From: a bacterium
GTDB taxonomy: Bacteria > Actinomycetota > Acidimicrobiia > Spongiisociales > ZC4RG35
Length of the DNA stretch: 40,505 nucleotides
Direction: 5' to 3'
Assembly (NCBI GenBank): GCA_028824015.1
Contig: JAPPFC010000055.1
Span: 1-40,505 of the forward strand
Shown piece after piece: positions 8,353 through 16,727 of the stretch (within the stretch, counting starts at the first letter, position 1; every line of letters begins with the position of its first letter). The translations under genes and the position numbers were made by a program. The notes under the pieces are model-generated. The model searched no databases, was not told the origin of the DNA, and saw only the letters and a program-made list of their open reading frames with translations.

Positions 8353-10953
8353 ATGAAGACCGTCCTCAGAGGGTTCCAGTTCATCGTGTCCAAGGCGCCG
8401 TGGGCGGTGGTGCTGGTCACCCTGGTCCTGTTCGGGATCTTCTTCCACCTGTCCGGGCAGATCGTGATGGGGCAGGGCAACGAAGGCCTTTCGCCTGACA
8501 ACCCGGAGTTGCTGGCTTCCGACAGGATCAGCGACTTGTTCGGTGACGACGAAACCCAGGAAAGCGTCCTCCAGGTGATCGTCAGAAGAGAGGGCGGCGA
8601 TGTCTTCACCAGGGAAGCCTTCGAGGTGGTGAGCGAAATCAACTCCGTCCTGGCAAGCGACGCTCTCTCCGACAACCTCTCCTTCGCTCCGGGAAGGGGC
8701 GCCTCGTTCGGCTACCTCGACCCCGCGATAGCCATGGCGGCCAGGACGGGCGCCTCGATAGCCACCGACCGGGACGTGAAGGACCTTTACCTGGCGGCAA
8801 TGGCGGGGTCGGAAGCGAACCCCCAGTTGGCCTCGCTGATCAGCCAGAATGGCGACCCGTCGGCGGCCACGGCTGAAGCCGGCCTGGTCCTGGTGTTCAC
8901 AAAAGTGCCGGTTGGGGTGGAGGAAGAGGATCTCGATGAAGCGATAGACAACGACTCGGAGGTGGCGAGGGCGTTGCGCGCCATACCCACCCCCGACGGG
9001 CTGGAAGTCATTCCCTTCAGCTTCAACCTGCTGTTCGAGGACTCCGGAGACGCCGAAAGCGAGATCGGACGGCTGTTCGGGATGGCCGCGCTGATCATTC
9101 TGGTCATTCTCTGCTTCGTCTACTGGCTCAAACCGGCCGGGAGGGGCGCGCTTTTGCAATCGGGTCGCCGGACCCTGGCCGACACCCTGCTGACTCTCTT
9201 CACCATTTCGGCCGCCATCATCTTCATGCAGGGCATCGGGGTGCTGCTGGAAAGGGCGGGAGTAATCGCCTCCTTCAACAACATAACCCAGATCATCCCC
9301 ATCCTCCTGATCGGACTGGGCGTGGACTACGGGATCCACCTCACCTCCCGATACCGCGAGGAGGTGGGCCGCGGCCAGGACGTGAACGGCGCAGTCCGCA
9401 CCGCCATCGGCACCGTCGGAGTAGCCCTGGCGCTGGCCACCGTGACCACCGCCATAGGCTTCCTGACCAACGTCCTGAGCCCGGTGCCGGCATTGGCCGA
9501 CTTCGGGGTGCTGGCCGCGATCGGAATCGCGGTCTCCTTCATCCTGACCCTCACCTTCTTCCCCGCCGCCCGGACGCTCCTGGATCGGAGGACCGAGAGA
9601 GCAGGGAGGTTCTCCTGGGGGCTCCTGCGGGTGCTGATCCTGGCCAGGAGGGTGGACCGACAACTCGAAACCAGGAGTTCTCTGCCGGTGGTGGGCATGA
9701 AGGCTTCCTCAAACCGCTTGCTTCCCCGCCTGATAGCCGGCACCTCGGTGCTGGCGGAGAAGGTCCCGGTCCTGGTGGTGCTGGTGGCCATGTTCCTGGG
9801 TGGTATGGGAATATGGGGCTTGAGCCAGTTGGAGGTGAGGTTCTCATTCACCGACTTTCTGCCCAGCGACGCTCCCGGCGTCCGGGCGCTGGAGATCCTC
9901 CAGGAGGGATTCGGAGGGGGTCTGGGCGAGACGACCCAGGTTCTGATCGAGGGTGAGGACCTCTCCTCTCCGGAGGTGCACAATGCACTGGTCTCAGCCG
10001 GGATGGGACTGGCGGAGGTGGAGAAAGTGGTGGTGTTCGAGACGCCTATGGGAGAGGTTCCGTCGGCCAACTCTCCGATATCGGTGCTCAACGCCCTGAG
10101 CAACGGCGGTCCCCGGGGTCCGCCCAACGAGTCTGTGGCTTCCGCCGCCCGGGCCGCCAACCTGGGCATGGACATGCGGGTACCCCCCGGCGCCGACGTG
10201 ACTGCACTGTGGGACACCATGCTGGACTCGGCCCCCGGGCAGGCCGGAAGGGTTCTCCACCGAGGAGAGTCCGGCTACGACGCCTTGCTGTTCGAGATCG
10301 GCACCCAAGCCGCGGAGACCGGAGCGCTGCAACTCCGCGAAGACCTCTTGGAGAACTTCGCGGAACTGTCCGATGCGGGGATAAGCGTGATCGCCACCTC
10401 CACCGAGATCATCACCAACCTGATCATCGTGGAGTTGGCCGACTCGCAGACCAGGTCGCTCCTCTTCACCCTGGTGGTTGCCACGCTGGTGATGATGATC
10501 AGCTTCTGGGTGGAGAACCGGCGACCGTTCTTCGGAGTGATCACAATGATCCCGGTGGCCCTGGTGATGTTCTGGACCTATGGACTGATGTTCGCCACCG
10601 GCATTCCCATCGGACCGGTGACCGCCACCCTGTCGGCTCTCTCGATAGGGATAGGGGTTCCCTACACGATCCACATCGCCCGGCGATTCGGGGAGGACCG
10701 CGAACGCTTCGAGCACCTCGATGACGCTTTGCGGTCGACGTCTCGCCACACCGGCGGGGCGTTGGCGGGGTCCGCCTTCACAACCATGGCCGGGTTCGGG
10801 GTTCTGATCACCTCCAGGCTCACGCCCTTCCAGCAAATGGGCCAGGTCACGGTCTACGCGGTCGGTCTCTCGCTGGTGGCGGCGATACTGGTGTTGCCCT
10901 CCATGCTGGCCCTGTGGGAGAGATGGCACCGACGCCGGGCGGCGCCGAGCTAG
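8353..10953 (+). CDS. RND-superfamily exporter (MMPL/HAE3-like)
   Basis: An 866-residue inner-membrane transporter with the duplicated RND layout. An N-terminal membrane helix (about 13-35) is followed by a large extracytoplasmic loop and a block of helices containing the sterol-sensing-like stretch IPILLIGLGVDYGIHLTSRY (about 315-335). A second copy follows, starting with a helix near 470, another large loop, and GPVTATLSALSIGIGVPYTIH in the second helix block. The GxxxD-like acidic residue in the first copy (GLGVDYG) is replaced by IGVPYT in the second, so only one half keeps the acidic residue typical of proton-coupled RND pumps. The N-terminal domain resembles the largely archaeal HAE3 group and is less like mycobacterial MmpL. 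The hopanoid transporter HpnN is of similar length, but this gene is 20 kb from the squalene genes and such a link is speculative. Confidence 0.85.
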   Translation: MKTVLRGFQFIVSKAPWAVVLVTLVLFGIFFHLSGQIVMGQGNEGLSPDNPELLASDRISDLFGDDETQESVLQVIVRREGGDVFTREAFEVVSEINSVLASDALSDNLSFAPGRGASFGYLDPAIAMAARTGASIATDRDVKDLYLAAMAGSEANPQLASLISQNGDPSAATAEAGLVLVFTKVPVGVEEEDLDEAIDNDSEVARALRAIPTPDGLEVIPFSFNLLFEDSGDAESEIGRLFGMAALIILVILCFVYWLKPAGRGALLQSGRRTLADTLLTLFTISAAIIFMQGIGVLLERAGVIASFNNITQIIPILLIGLGVDYGIHLTSRYREEVGRGQDVNGAVRTAIGTVGVALALATVTTAIGFLTNVLSPVPALADFGVLAAIGIAVSFILTLTFFPAARTLLDRRTERAGRFSWGLLRVLILARRVDRQLETRSSLPVVGMKASSNRLLPRLIAGTSVLAEKVPVLVVLVAMFLGGMGIWGLSQLEVRFSFTDFLPSDAPGVRALEILQEGFGGGLGETTQVLIEGEDLSSPEVHNALVSAGMGLAEVEKVVVFETPMGEVPSANSPISVLNALSNGGPRGPPNESVASAARAANLGMDMRVPPGADVTALWDTMLDSAPGQAGRVLHRGESGYDALLFEIGTQAAETGALQLREDLLENFAELSDAGISVIATSTEIITNLIIVELADSQTRSLLFTLVVATLVMMISFWVENRRPFFGVITMIPVALVMFWTYGLMFATGIPIGPVTATLSALSIGIGVPYTIHIARRFGEDRERFEHLDDALRSTSRHTGGALAGSAFTTMAGFGVLITSRLTPFQQMGQVTVYAVGLSLVAAILVLPSMLALWERWHRRRAAPS

Positions 10954-11019
10954 GACAAGCTAGAACACCGGCGGAATCTTCTGCCCGGGATGAGAAGCCG
11001 GCGAAGACCTCCCTTTGGA

Positions 11020-12384
11020 TCAAGTGACCAAAAGGCGGGCAAGCTGTCGGTGACGTTCGAGGTTCGGACCCAACTCCATGCCCACCATCTGGCCGTCCAC
11101 CACTACGCTGCGACCCCCGACGATCAGCCGATCAACCTGATGGGGACCGGACAACACCAGGCCTGCAACCGGGTCGTGGGCGCCGGCCATGGATACCCCA
11201 TCGGTGCGGAAGCAGGCGACGTCGGCGGCCTTGCCGGGCTCCAGAGAGCCGATGTCGGTCCGTCCCAGCACCTCGGCGCCCCCTCTGGTGGCCACCCGCA
11301 AAGCCAACCTGGCGGTAAGCATGGGCTCATCCGAACGTTCCATGGCGCGGGCCATGCGGGCGGCCAGGAGAGCCTGCCGAGCCTCCGCCAACAGGTGAGA
11401 GGAGTCGTTGGAGGCCGACCCGTCCACTCCCAGGCCCACGGGCACGCCGGCTTGCAGATACCGGGTGAGGGGGGCGACACCGGAAGCGAGACGCATGTTG
11501 GAGGTCGGACAGTGACCGACCCCCGTTCTGGTGGACGCCATGGCGGCGGTATCCCGCTCGGAGACGTGTACCGCGTGGGCGAACCAGACATCGGGACCAA
11601 GCCAGTCCACGCTTTCGGCGTACTCCACCGGCCTGGACCCGAACAGTTCCAGGCAGTAGTCCTCCTCGTCGAGGGTTTCTGCCAGATGGGTGTGGAGCTT
11701 CACTCCCACCGACCGGGCCAACGCGGCGGACTGGCGCATGAGATCCGGGCTCACTGTGAAAGGCGAACAGGGGGCGATCACCACTCGGGTCATCGCCCCC
11801 GGGGAAGGGTCGTGATACTCCGATACCGCCCTCTGGCAGTCCGCCAGAATGGCGTCTTCATCCTCAACCCACTCATCGGGGGGTAGGCCCCCAGCCGACT
11901 GTCCCACGCTCATGGAGCCCCGCGAGGCATGGAAACGGATGCCCACCTTCCGAGCCGCTCGAATCTGGTCGTCTATCGAAGCGCCGTTGATCCAGAAGTA
12001 GTGGTGGTCGAAGGCGGTGGTGCATCCGGAAAGGGCCAACTCCGCCAGGGCGGTGGCAGTCGAGACTCGGACATGCTCAGGAGTCAGTCTCGACCACACC
12101 GGGTACAACTGCACCAGCCAGCCGAACAACTCCGAGTCTTGGGCCAGAGTGCGGGTGAGGGTCTGGAAGAAGTGGTGGTGGGTGTTGACCAGCCCGGGAA
12201 TCACCACGCTTCCCCGGCAGTCGATCACCTCATCGGCGGTATCGGGAAGATCGGACGTAGGACCCACCTGCTCGATCCAACCATCCCGGGCAAACAGCCC
12301 CCCATCGGGGATCTCGGCGCCTCCGTCATCCATCGTCACCAGCACGTCGGCGTTGCGGAGCAATAGTGACTCTGACGAGGACAT
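11020..12384 (-). CDS. 8-oxoguanine deaminase (amidohydrolase superfamily)
   Basis: A 454-residue amidohydrolase of the subtype that deaminates guanine-like or triazine rings. Metal ligands are visible: HHH at 69-71 (HxH of strand 1), HTHLAE in the middle (third His), HAVHVS (fourth His), and GVDGSASND (catalytic Asp). The sequence around NTHHHFFQTLTR and GCTTAFDHHYFW fits the 8-oxoguanine deaminase group, which clears 8-oxoguanine to uric acid; hydroxyatrazine ethylaminohydrolase (AtzB) is the closest alternative label. The ATG at 12384 follows the stop of the PIN toxin gene by only 3 nt, so it probably belongs to the toxin-antitoxin transcript. It converges with the RND exporter across a 66-bp gap. 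Confidence 0.78.
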   Translation of the reverse strand: MSSSESLLLRNADVLVTMDDGGAEIPDGGLFARDGWIEQVGPTSDLPDTADEVIDCRGSVVIPGLVNTHHHFFQTLTRTLAQDSELFGWLVQLYPVWSRLTPEHVRVSTATALAELALSGCTTAFDHHYFWINGASIDDQIRAARKVGIRFHASRGSMSVGQSAGGLPPDEWVEDEDAILADCQRAVSEYHDPSPGAMTRVVIAPCSPFTVSPDLMRQSAALARSVGVKLHTHLAETLDEEDYCLELFGSRPVEYAESVDWLGPDVWFAHAVHVSERDTAAMASTRTGVGHCPTSNMRLASGVAPLTRYLQAGVPVGLGVDGSASNDSSHLLAEARQALLAARMARAMERSDEPMLTARLALRVATRGGAEVLGRTDIGSLEPGKAADVACFRTDGVSMAGAHDPVAGLVLSGPHQVDRLIVGGRSVVVDGQMVGMELGPNLERHRQLARLLVT

Positions 12385-12387
12385 CGA

Positions 12388-12756
12388 TCAACGAACCTGC
12401 TTTACCCGACCGGAGGAACCCCATGCCCGGTCCGCAGTGAGGACATCCAAGTCTGTGCGCTCAGCAAGGGCAAGGCAAAGGCGGTCCGCCAGGGACAAGC
12501 CCTCGCCTCGCCGCCAACGCCTGGCGGCCCACTCGGCGTCCTCAGCCAGTACGGGTTCGACGCGGACACCGTAACTGAGCAGGAGGGCGCGGGCCAGAGA
12601 CCACTCCCGTCCACCGGCCATTATTTTCTGCGCCACCTCGGACCAGTTCGCCGCACCGCAGACCGAGTTGTCGACCAGAGCCTGCTCTACCGCCTCGGCC
12701 CCCCTCTCCCCCTGCAGAAACACCAGGATCGCCGACGCATCGAGGACCACGCTCAC
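12388..12756 (-). CDS. vapC: PIN-domain toxin (VapC family)
   Basis: A 122-residue PIN-domain ribonuclease. The acidic metal-binding set is complete: D6 in VVLDASAIL, E40 in NWSEVAQK, D91 in SLADRLCLALA, and D109 in LTADRAW. VapC toxins cut RNA, often initiator tRNA, and are held in check by a cognate antitoxin. Translation starts at GTG 12756, whose last bases overlap the antitoxin stop (GTGA), the standard coupling for such pairs. The 8-oxoguanine deaminase gene begins 3 nt downstream. The paired antitoxin is AbrB-like, as in many VapBC modules. Confidence 0.88.
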   Translation of the reverse strand: MSVVLDASAILVFLQGERGAEAVEQALVDNSVCGAANWSEVAQKIMAGGREWSLARALLLSYGVRVEPVLAEDAEWAARRWRRGEGLSLADRLCLALAERTDLDVLTADRAWGSSGRVKQVR

Positions 12757-12998
12757 CGGGCATCCTCCCGTTCGGCGGCACGGCGTCGATCCGCCAGAAG
12801 TTCTGCCACCAGGTCGACGCCGGCCAGTTCTTCCCGAACCCGCGAGCGAAGTTGCTGTCGAGTCATCAGCACCAATCCCCCGGCGGTTTCCAACAGGACC
12901 AGCGGAGTTCCCGGAGAAAGCCCGGCGCGTTCGCGCGCCGCGGCAGGAATTACCAGGCGACCTCTATCTCCCATTGCAACTGTGTATGTCCCACTCAT
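12753..12998 (-). CDS. vapB: AbrB/MazE-type antitoxin (VapB)
   Basis: An 81-residue protein with an N-terminal SpoVT/AbrB swapped-hairpin DNA-binding domain (YTVAMGDRGRLVIPAAARERAGL, about residues 5-27, followed by GTPLVL) and a charged C-terminal tail (about 45-81) that would wrap the toxin. It overlaps the downstream PIN toxin by 4 bp. Antitoxins of this type usually repress their own promoter. The ATG at 12998 lies only 6 nt from a TACAGT -10-like box and has no convincing ribosome binding site, which suggests a nearly leaderless message. It is 88 bp downstream of the PNPOx-like gene, so partial read-through from the long upstream array is also possible. Confidence 0.85.
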   Translation of the reverse strand: MSGTYTVAMGDRGRLVIPAAARERAGLSPGTPLVLLETAGGLVLMTRQQLRSRVREELAGVDLVAELLADRRRAAEREDAR

Positions 12999-13004
12999 AC
13001 TCTT

Positions 13005-13010
13005 ACTGTA
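13005..13010 (-). promoter_or_regulatory. Candidate -10 box for vapBC
   Basis: TACAGT on the minus strand (4 of 6 matches to TATAAT) ends 6 nt before the vapB ATG. The -35 region is poor, as expected if the promoter is weak or depends on an activator. The position would give a leaderless transcript. Confidence 0.3.
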
Positions 13011-13086
13011 CCACTCCCGGAATCGCTATGGGACTCTGGTAAACGAAAGATTGCTCTTGCGGGTCCAACCGAGGCCGGTGTGACGC

Positions 13087-13641
13087 TTAGCCGTCGGAGA
13101 ACTCCATGGCGGGCAGGCCGTCCAGGCTGAGAGCGTTGTTTTCCCTCTGGTACTCCCACATCGCATCCGGCCCCTTCTTCTCCGCCCATGCGGGGAGGAA
13201 GTCCCGATCAGAGATCATCTCCATCAAGGGCACGCCGCCCCCACAGGAGGTGCCGACCTTCCGCACGTCGACCCTGATAATGGAGCGGGAACCGGGAATC
13301 TCGGGGAAGTTATCGGCCAGGATGGAATGCTCTTCGGTTTCCGGGAAGAGTGCTCTGCCCTTGCCCCAGATCCGCAGGATCCGCCGGGGTTGGTCGAACC
13401 CGCAGAACATGACCACGATTCTCCCGTTCTGACGCAGGTGGGCAATGGTCTCGGCGCCGCTCCCCACCAGGTCCAGGTAGGCAACGGTGTGAGGGTCGAC
13501 GATCCGGAAGGTGTCCAGGCCCTTTGGGGAGAGGTTTATGTGTCCTGAGTCGCCTGACGGAGCAGTCGCGACGAAGAACATCGGCTGAGCCTCTATCCAG
13601 GAAGCCAGGCGCCGGGGGATGCTGTCGTAGTAGGAGGCCAT
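13087..13641 (-). CDS. Pyridoxamine 5'-phosphate oxidase-like flavin/F420-binding protein
   Basis: A 184-residue protein with the split-barrel PNPOx-like fold. Visible pieces are FFVATAPSGDSGHINLSPKG near residues 22-41, then VAYLDLVGSGAETIAHLRQNGRIVVMFCGF and RILRIWGKGRAL. These fit the putative PNPOx family found in many actinobacteria, whose members bind FMN, F420 or haem and act as small reductases. The gene lies 15 bp downstream of cofH, so an F420-linked role is plausible from context, but the cofactor cannot be read from the sequence. The ATG at 13641 follows TAGGAGG-like purine sequence only on the opposite strand; translational coupling with cofH is likely. Confidence 0.75.
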   Translation of the reverse strand: MASYYDSIPRRLASWIEAQPMFFVATAPSGDSGHINLSPKGLDTFRIVDPHTVAYLDLVGSGAETIAHLRQNGRIVVMFCGFDQPRRILRIWGKGRALFPETEEHSILADNFPEIPGSRSIIRVDVRKVGTSCGGGVPLMEMISDRDFLPAWAEKKGPDAMWEYQRENNALSLDGLPAMEFSDG

Positions 13642-13656
13642 GGCGTTGGGCGGCCC

Positions 13657-15531
13657 TCAGGCGGTCAGAAGGAGACCGTACTCGGTGTCCCGCAGGCCTA
13701 CCTGCCGGTTCATGGCGATTATGGCCCTGCGAAAGTCCTCGGGAGTCAACTCCTGGCCATGGGCGGCCCCGGCGGAACGGGTGATTATCTCTCCCATGAG
13801 GGTGCCCCCCAGGTCGTTGCAACCCGCGTCCAGCAACCGTCCGGCACCGTCCAGTCCCAGCTTCACCCAGGACGCCTGGATATTGGGGACCAAGCCGTCA
13901 AGGGCAATCCGTCCGATCGCATGGATTAACACCACCTCATCCCAAGTGGGTCCGGGACGAGCCTTGCCGTTCAGCCAGATGGGCGCGCCCATGTGAACGA
14001 AGGGAAGGGGGACCAACTCGGTGAACCCTCCGGTGCGCGCCTGGATCTGGCGGATCACATCCAGGTGCCTGGCCCAGGATCGGTGATGATCGATGTGCCC
14101 GAACATGATGGTGGCGGTGGCTTTGAGGCCCAGTTCATGGGCGGTCAGCATCACCTGTGCCCACTGGGAGGTCCGGATCTTGTCCGGACACAGATAACGC
14201 CGGACATCGTCGTCCAGAATCTCGGCAGCGGTGCCGGGAAGGGTTCCAAGGCCGGCTTCCTTGAGACGAACCAAGAAGTCCCTCACCGGGACTCCCAGGG
14301 TCTCGGCCCCCTGCCACACCTCAAGGGGGGTGAACCCGTGTATGTGCATCTCCGGCAACTCGGCCTTGATGGCCTCGGTCACCCGCACGTAGAAGTCCCC
14401 CGTGAATTCGGGGTGAATCCCCCCTTGCAGGGTCACCTCGGTGGCTCCCTTCTCCCAGGCCTCCCGAGCCCTTCGCACGATGTCGGCGATGGACATGAGG
14501 TAGGGGTCCCCCCGAAGATTGAGACTACGCGGTCCCTTGGAAAAGGCGCAGAAGCCGCACCTGAAATAGCAGAGATTGGTGTAGTTGATGTTGCGGTTGA
14601 CTACATAGGTGACCAGGTCTCCCACCGTCCTGCGCCGGAGTTGATCGGCGGTCCATGCCACTGCCTCCACCTGGTCCCCCCTCGCTCCGAACAGAGCCTC
14701 CGTCTCGGCCACTTCCGGAGGGCTTCCGGAGAGAGACCGCTCCAGGATGGGACGGAGGCTCCCCGCTCCCTCCAGTTCCTCAGGGCCTGCTTCGCCAACC
14801 CACATCGAGTCGGGCCATGCAGCCGAGAACCTCCGGGGAGGAACCGGCGCGGCCTCGGCGCGGCCGGGCGCCCAGGTGTAACGAGGGCGGGCGGCGCCCG
14901 AGGCGTCCACCTGCTGGAGCCAGGACCTGAAGGCGCTTCGGGAGAGGACCTGGCGGACCTCATCGATCTCCAGGCCCGGAGGCAGGGCGGTCCGCTCCAC
15001 CAACCGGTGGGGAGCCAGTCTTTGACGCAAATCCCCGATCCGATCCGCGTCCCAGTCCCGGAACAGCAGGTCCCCGGCCCCGTCTAGCACGGCAGTCTCG
15101 GCCTGATCCACATCATCTGCGAAGACCGAAACCACGGCCTCGATGGCGGGCAGGGAGCAGAGGGCGGCGGCGGCCTCGACCGTGCTTCGGGTAGCGCGAA
15201 GATAGGTCGCTTCACTGCGGGCCAGGGCATCCAGCACCGCCTCGGACGGGCCCGCGTTCCTGACCGTGATCAGCCAACCGGGAGTATTCGCCTTGGCGAG
15301 CTTCAGCGCCTGGTCGGGGTCAACGATCAACGCAGCCTCCGACGGATCCGCCTGCAGGGCCGAGATGAAAAGGCCTGCCTGGTGAGCGGCCCGAAAGTCG
15401 GTTGCTCCCGGAGAATCCATCTCCAGAGTGGTGGTTCCCTCCCGAAGGCGCGCCTCCGCCACCGCTGCGGTGGCTGCTTCAGCGGGCCTGGTGCGCAGGA
15501 ACGTGATGGTCCGGGAAGTGGCGTTCATCAT
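13657..15531 (-). CDS. cofH: CofH: 5-amino-6-(D-ribitylamino)uracil-tyrosine transferase (F420 synthesis), with long N-terminal extension
   Basis: A 624-residue protein. The C-terminal part (about 255-624) is CofH, the radical SAM enzyme that joins tyrosine to the ribityl-uracil precursor on the way to the deazaflavin FO. The cluster-binding CxxxCxxC is CYFRCGFC at 321-328, preceded by VTYVVNRNINYTN; later motifs are LQGGIHP, HGFTPLEVW, LPGTAAEILDD and TIMFGHIDHH. The first 255 residues are not part of normal CofH (about 370 residues) and resemble no family I can name. They read as alternating hydrophobic strands and helices, perhaps a barrel or Rossmann-like domain. The gene follows cofG by 29 bp and precedes the PNPOx-like gene by 15 bp. 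Start: two consecutive ATGs at 15531 and 15528. Confidence 0.9.
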   Translation of the reverse strand: MMNATSRTITFLRTRPAEAATAAVAEARLREGTTTLEMDSPGATDFRAAHQAGLFISALQADPSEAALIVDPDQALKLAKANTPGWLITVRNAGPSEAVLDALARSEATYLRATRSTVEAAAALCSLPAIEAVVSVFADDVDQAETAVLDGAGDLLFRDWDADRIGDLRQRLAPHRLVERTALPPGLEIDEVRQVLSRSAFRSWLQQVDASGAARPRYTWAPGRAEAAPVPPRRFSAAWPDSMWVGEAGPEELEGAGSLRPILERSLSGSPPEVAETEALFGARGDQVEAVAWTADQLRRRTVGDLVTYVVNRNINYTNLCYFRCGFCAFSKGPRSLNLRGDPYLMSIADIVRRAREAWEKGATEVTLQGGIHPEFTGDFYVRVTEAIKAELPEMHIHGFTPLEVWQGAETLGVPVRDFLVRLKEAGLGTLPGTAAEILDDDVRRYLCPDKIRTSQWAQVMLTAHELGLKATATIMFGHIDHHRSWARHLDVIRQIQARTGGFTELVPLPFVHMGAPIWLNGKARPGPTWDEVVLIHAIGRIALDGLVPNIQASWVKLGLDGAGRLLDAGCNDLGGTLMGEIITRSAGAAHGQELTPEDFRRAIIAMNRQVGLRDTEYGLLLTA

Positions 15532-15560
15532 CCTGTCAGGCTACTTCTCTCCCATCCAGC

Positions 15561-16727
15561 TCACGAAACCACCGAGATGGCCGGACGATCGGCCGGCCCG
15601 GCCTGAGGAGCCCGTGCATAGCCCCTCGAGTCCACAGCCCCCATCACTTTGGGGAACAGGGCCGGATCGACCCATCGTTCGGAGAGGTGGGAAGGGTAGA
15701 TCGGCAGGCGGGGAAGCAACTGGAATCCGGCCGCCTCCGTGCGGCGCCGCAGGGCTTCCAGGTGAGGCCATGGCGCTTCCGGATTCACCCAGTCGATGGT
15801 GAGCGGAGAGACCCCTCCCCAATCGTTGATGCCGGCCTCCAGATACATCTCGTAACGCTCTGTCAGGTTCGGAGGAACCTGGACGTTCATCTCCGGGCCC
15901 ATTATCCAGCGGGCAAGGGCGACCACCCGCATGAACCAGGAAGGAATCGGCTCGGCATTGAGCCGCATGGGAGTGTTGTACTTGGCTCGAAAGTTCTGGA
16001 TGATCACTTCCTGGATGTGACCTCCCGCCTCTGCCAGGTCCCGAAGCGCCAGCAGGGAATCAACGATCTCGGTGGAGTTCTCTCCGATCCCGACCAGAAT
16101 GCCGGTGGTGAAGGGCACCGACAGCCGTGCGGCATCCTCTATAACCCGCACCCGGACCGAGGGAACCTTGTCCGGGCAGTTGTAATGGGGCATTCCCGGT
16201 TCGGTGAGCCGGTCCGAGATGTTCTCCAGCATCAAGCCCATCGAGGGATTGGACGGGCGGAGAGCCTCCATCTGGGTGAACGTCATCACCCCGGGGTTGG
16301 CATGAGGGAAGAGGGAGGTCTCCCGGTTGACCATCTCGGTCATTCGCCGGGTGTACTCCAGGGTGTTCTCGCAGCCCTGGGAATCCAGGAAACGCCGGGC
16401 GGCGGGCCAGCGGTCCTCGGGCCGGTCGCCCAAGGTGAACAGCGCCTCCGTGCATTGGTGCGCCGCTCCGGCCTCCGCCACCGCCAACACCTGCTCGGGG
16501 GGCATGAACATCCCCCCTCCTCCCGGGGGCTGGGCAAAGGTGCAGTAAGTGCAGCTATCGCGGCACAGGGTGGTCAACGGGATGAAGACCTTGCGACTGT
16601 AGGTGACAGTCCGCCCTTTCCCCTCGTCGCGGAGCCGGGCGGCTTCGGTGAGCAGGGGCTGTGGGGATCGCCGACCCTCCAGGTAGGAGAGAGCCAGATC
16701 GCGGTCGAAGGAGGGGTGGGGCGTCAT
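15561..16727 (-). CDS. cofG: CofG: 7,8-didemethyl-8-hydroxy-5-deazariboflavin synthase
   Basis: A 388-residue radical SAM enzyme catalysing the second step of FO (deazaflavin) formation. The cluster motif is CRDSCTYC (C55, C59, C62), and the C-terminal region contains NVQVPPNL and GINDWGGVSPLT, typical of the CofG half of FbiC. The open frame runs up to 17099, but the upstream part only shadows the dehydrogenase gene. The ATG at 16727 overlaps the dehydrogenase stop (ATGA) and begins the conserved protein. In mycobacteria CofG and CofH are fused as FbiC; here they are two adjacent genes. The FbiA, FbiB and FbiD steps must be encoded elsewhere. Confidence 0.93.
   Translation of the reverse strand: MTPHPSFDRDLALSYLEGRRSPQPLLTEAARLRDEGKGRTVTYSRKVFIPLTTLCRDSCTYCTFAQPPGGGGMFMPPEQVLAVAEAGAAHQCTEALFTLGDRPEDRWPAARRFLDSQGCENTLEYTRRMTEMVNRETSLFPHANPGVMTFTQMEALRPSNPSMGLMLENISDRLTEPGMPHYNCPDKVPSVRVRVIEDAARLSVPFTTGILVGIGENSTEIVDSLLALRDLAEAGGHIQEVIIQNFRAKYNTPMRLNAEPIPSWFMRVVALARWIMGPEMNVQVPPNLTERYEMYLEAGINDWGGVSPLTIDWVNPEAPWPHLEALRRRTEAAGFQLLPRLPIYPSHLSERWVDPALFPKVMGAVDSRGYARAPQAGPADRPAISVVS

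Noticed and set aside
8257-9663. 468-codon open frame antisense to the RND exporter
   Set aside because: It is a shadow of the exporter frame with unnatural composition (Gly, Gln, Asp-rich) and no recognisable family.
10954-11019. Possible bidirectional terminator between the RND exporter and the deaminase (CTTCT/AGAAG with flanking CCGG)
   Set aside because: The stem needs a large bulge and has no T-tract on either strand; too weak to call.
13757-15087. 364-codon plus-strand frame at 13993-15087 and similar frames opposite cofH
   Set aside because: Antisense to the well-supported cofH frame and without domain resemblance.
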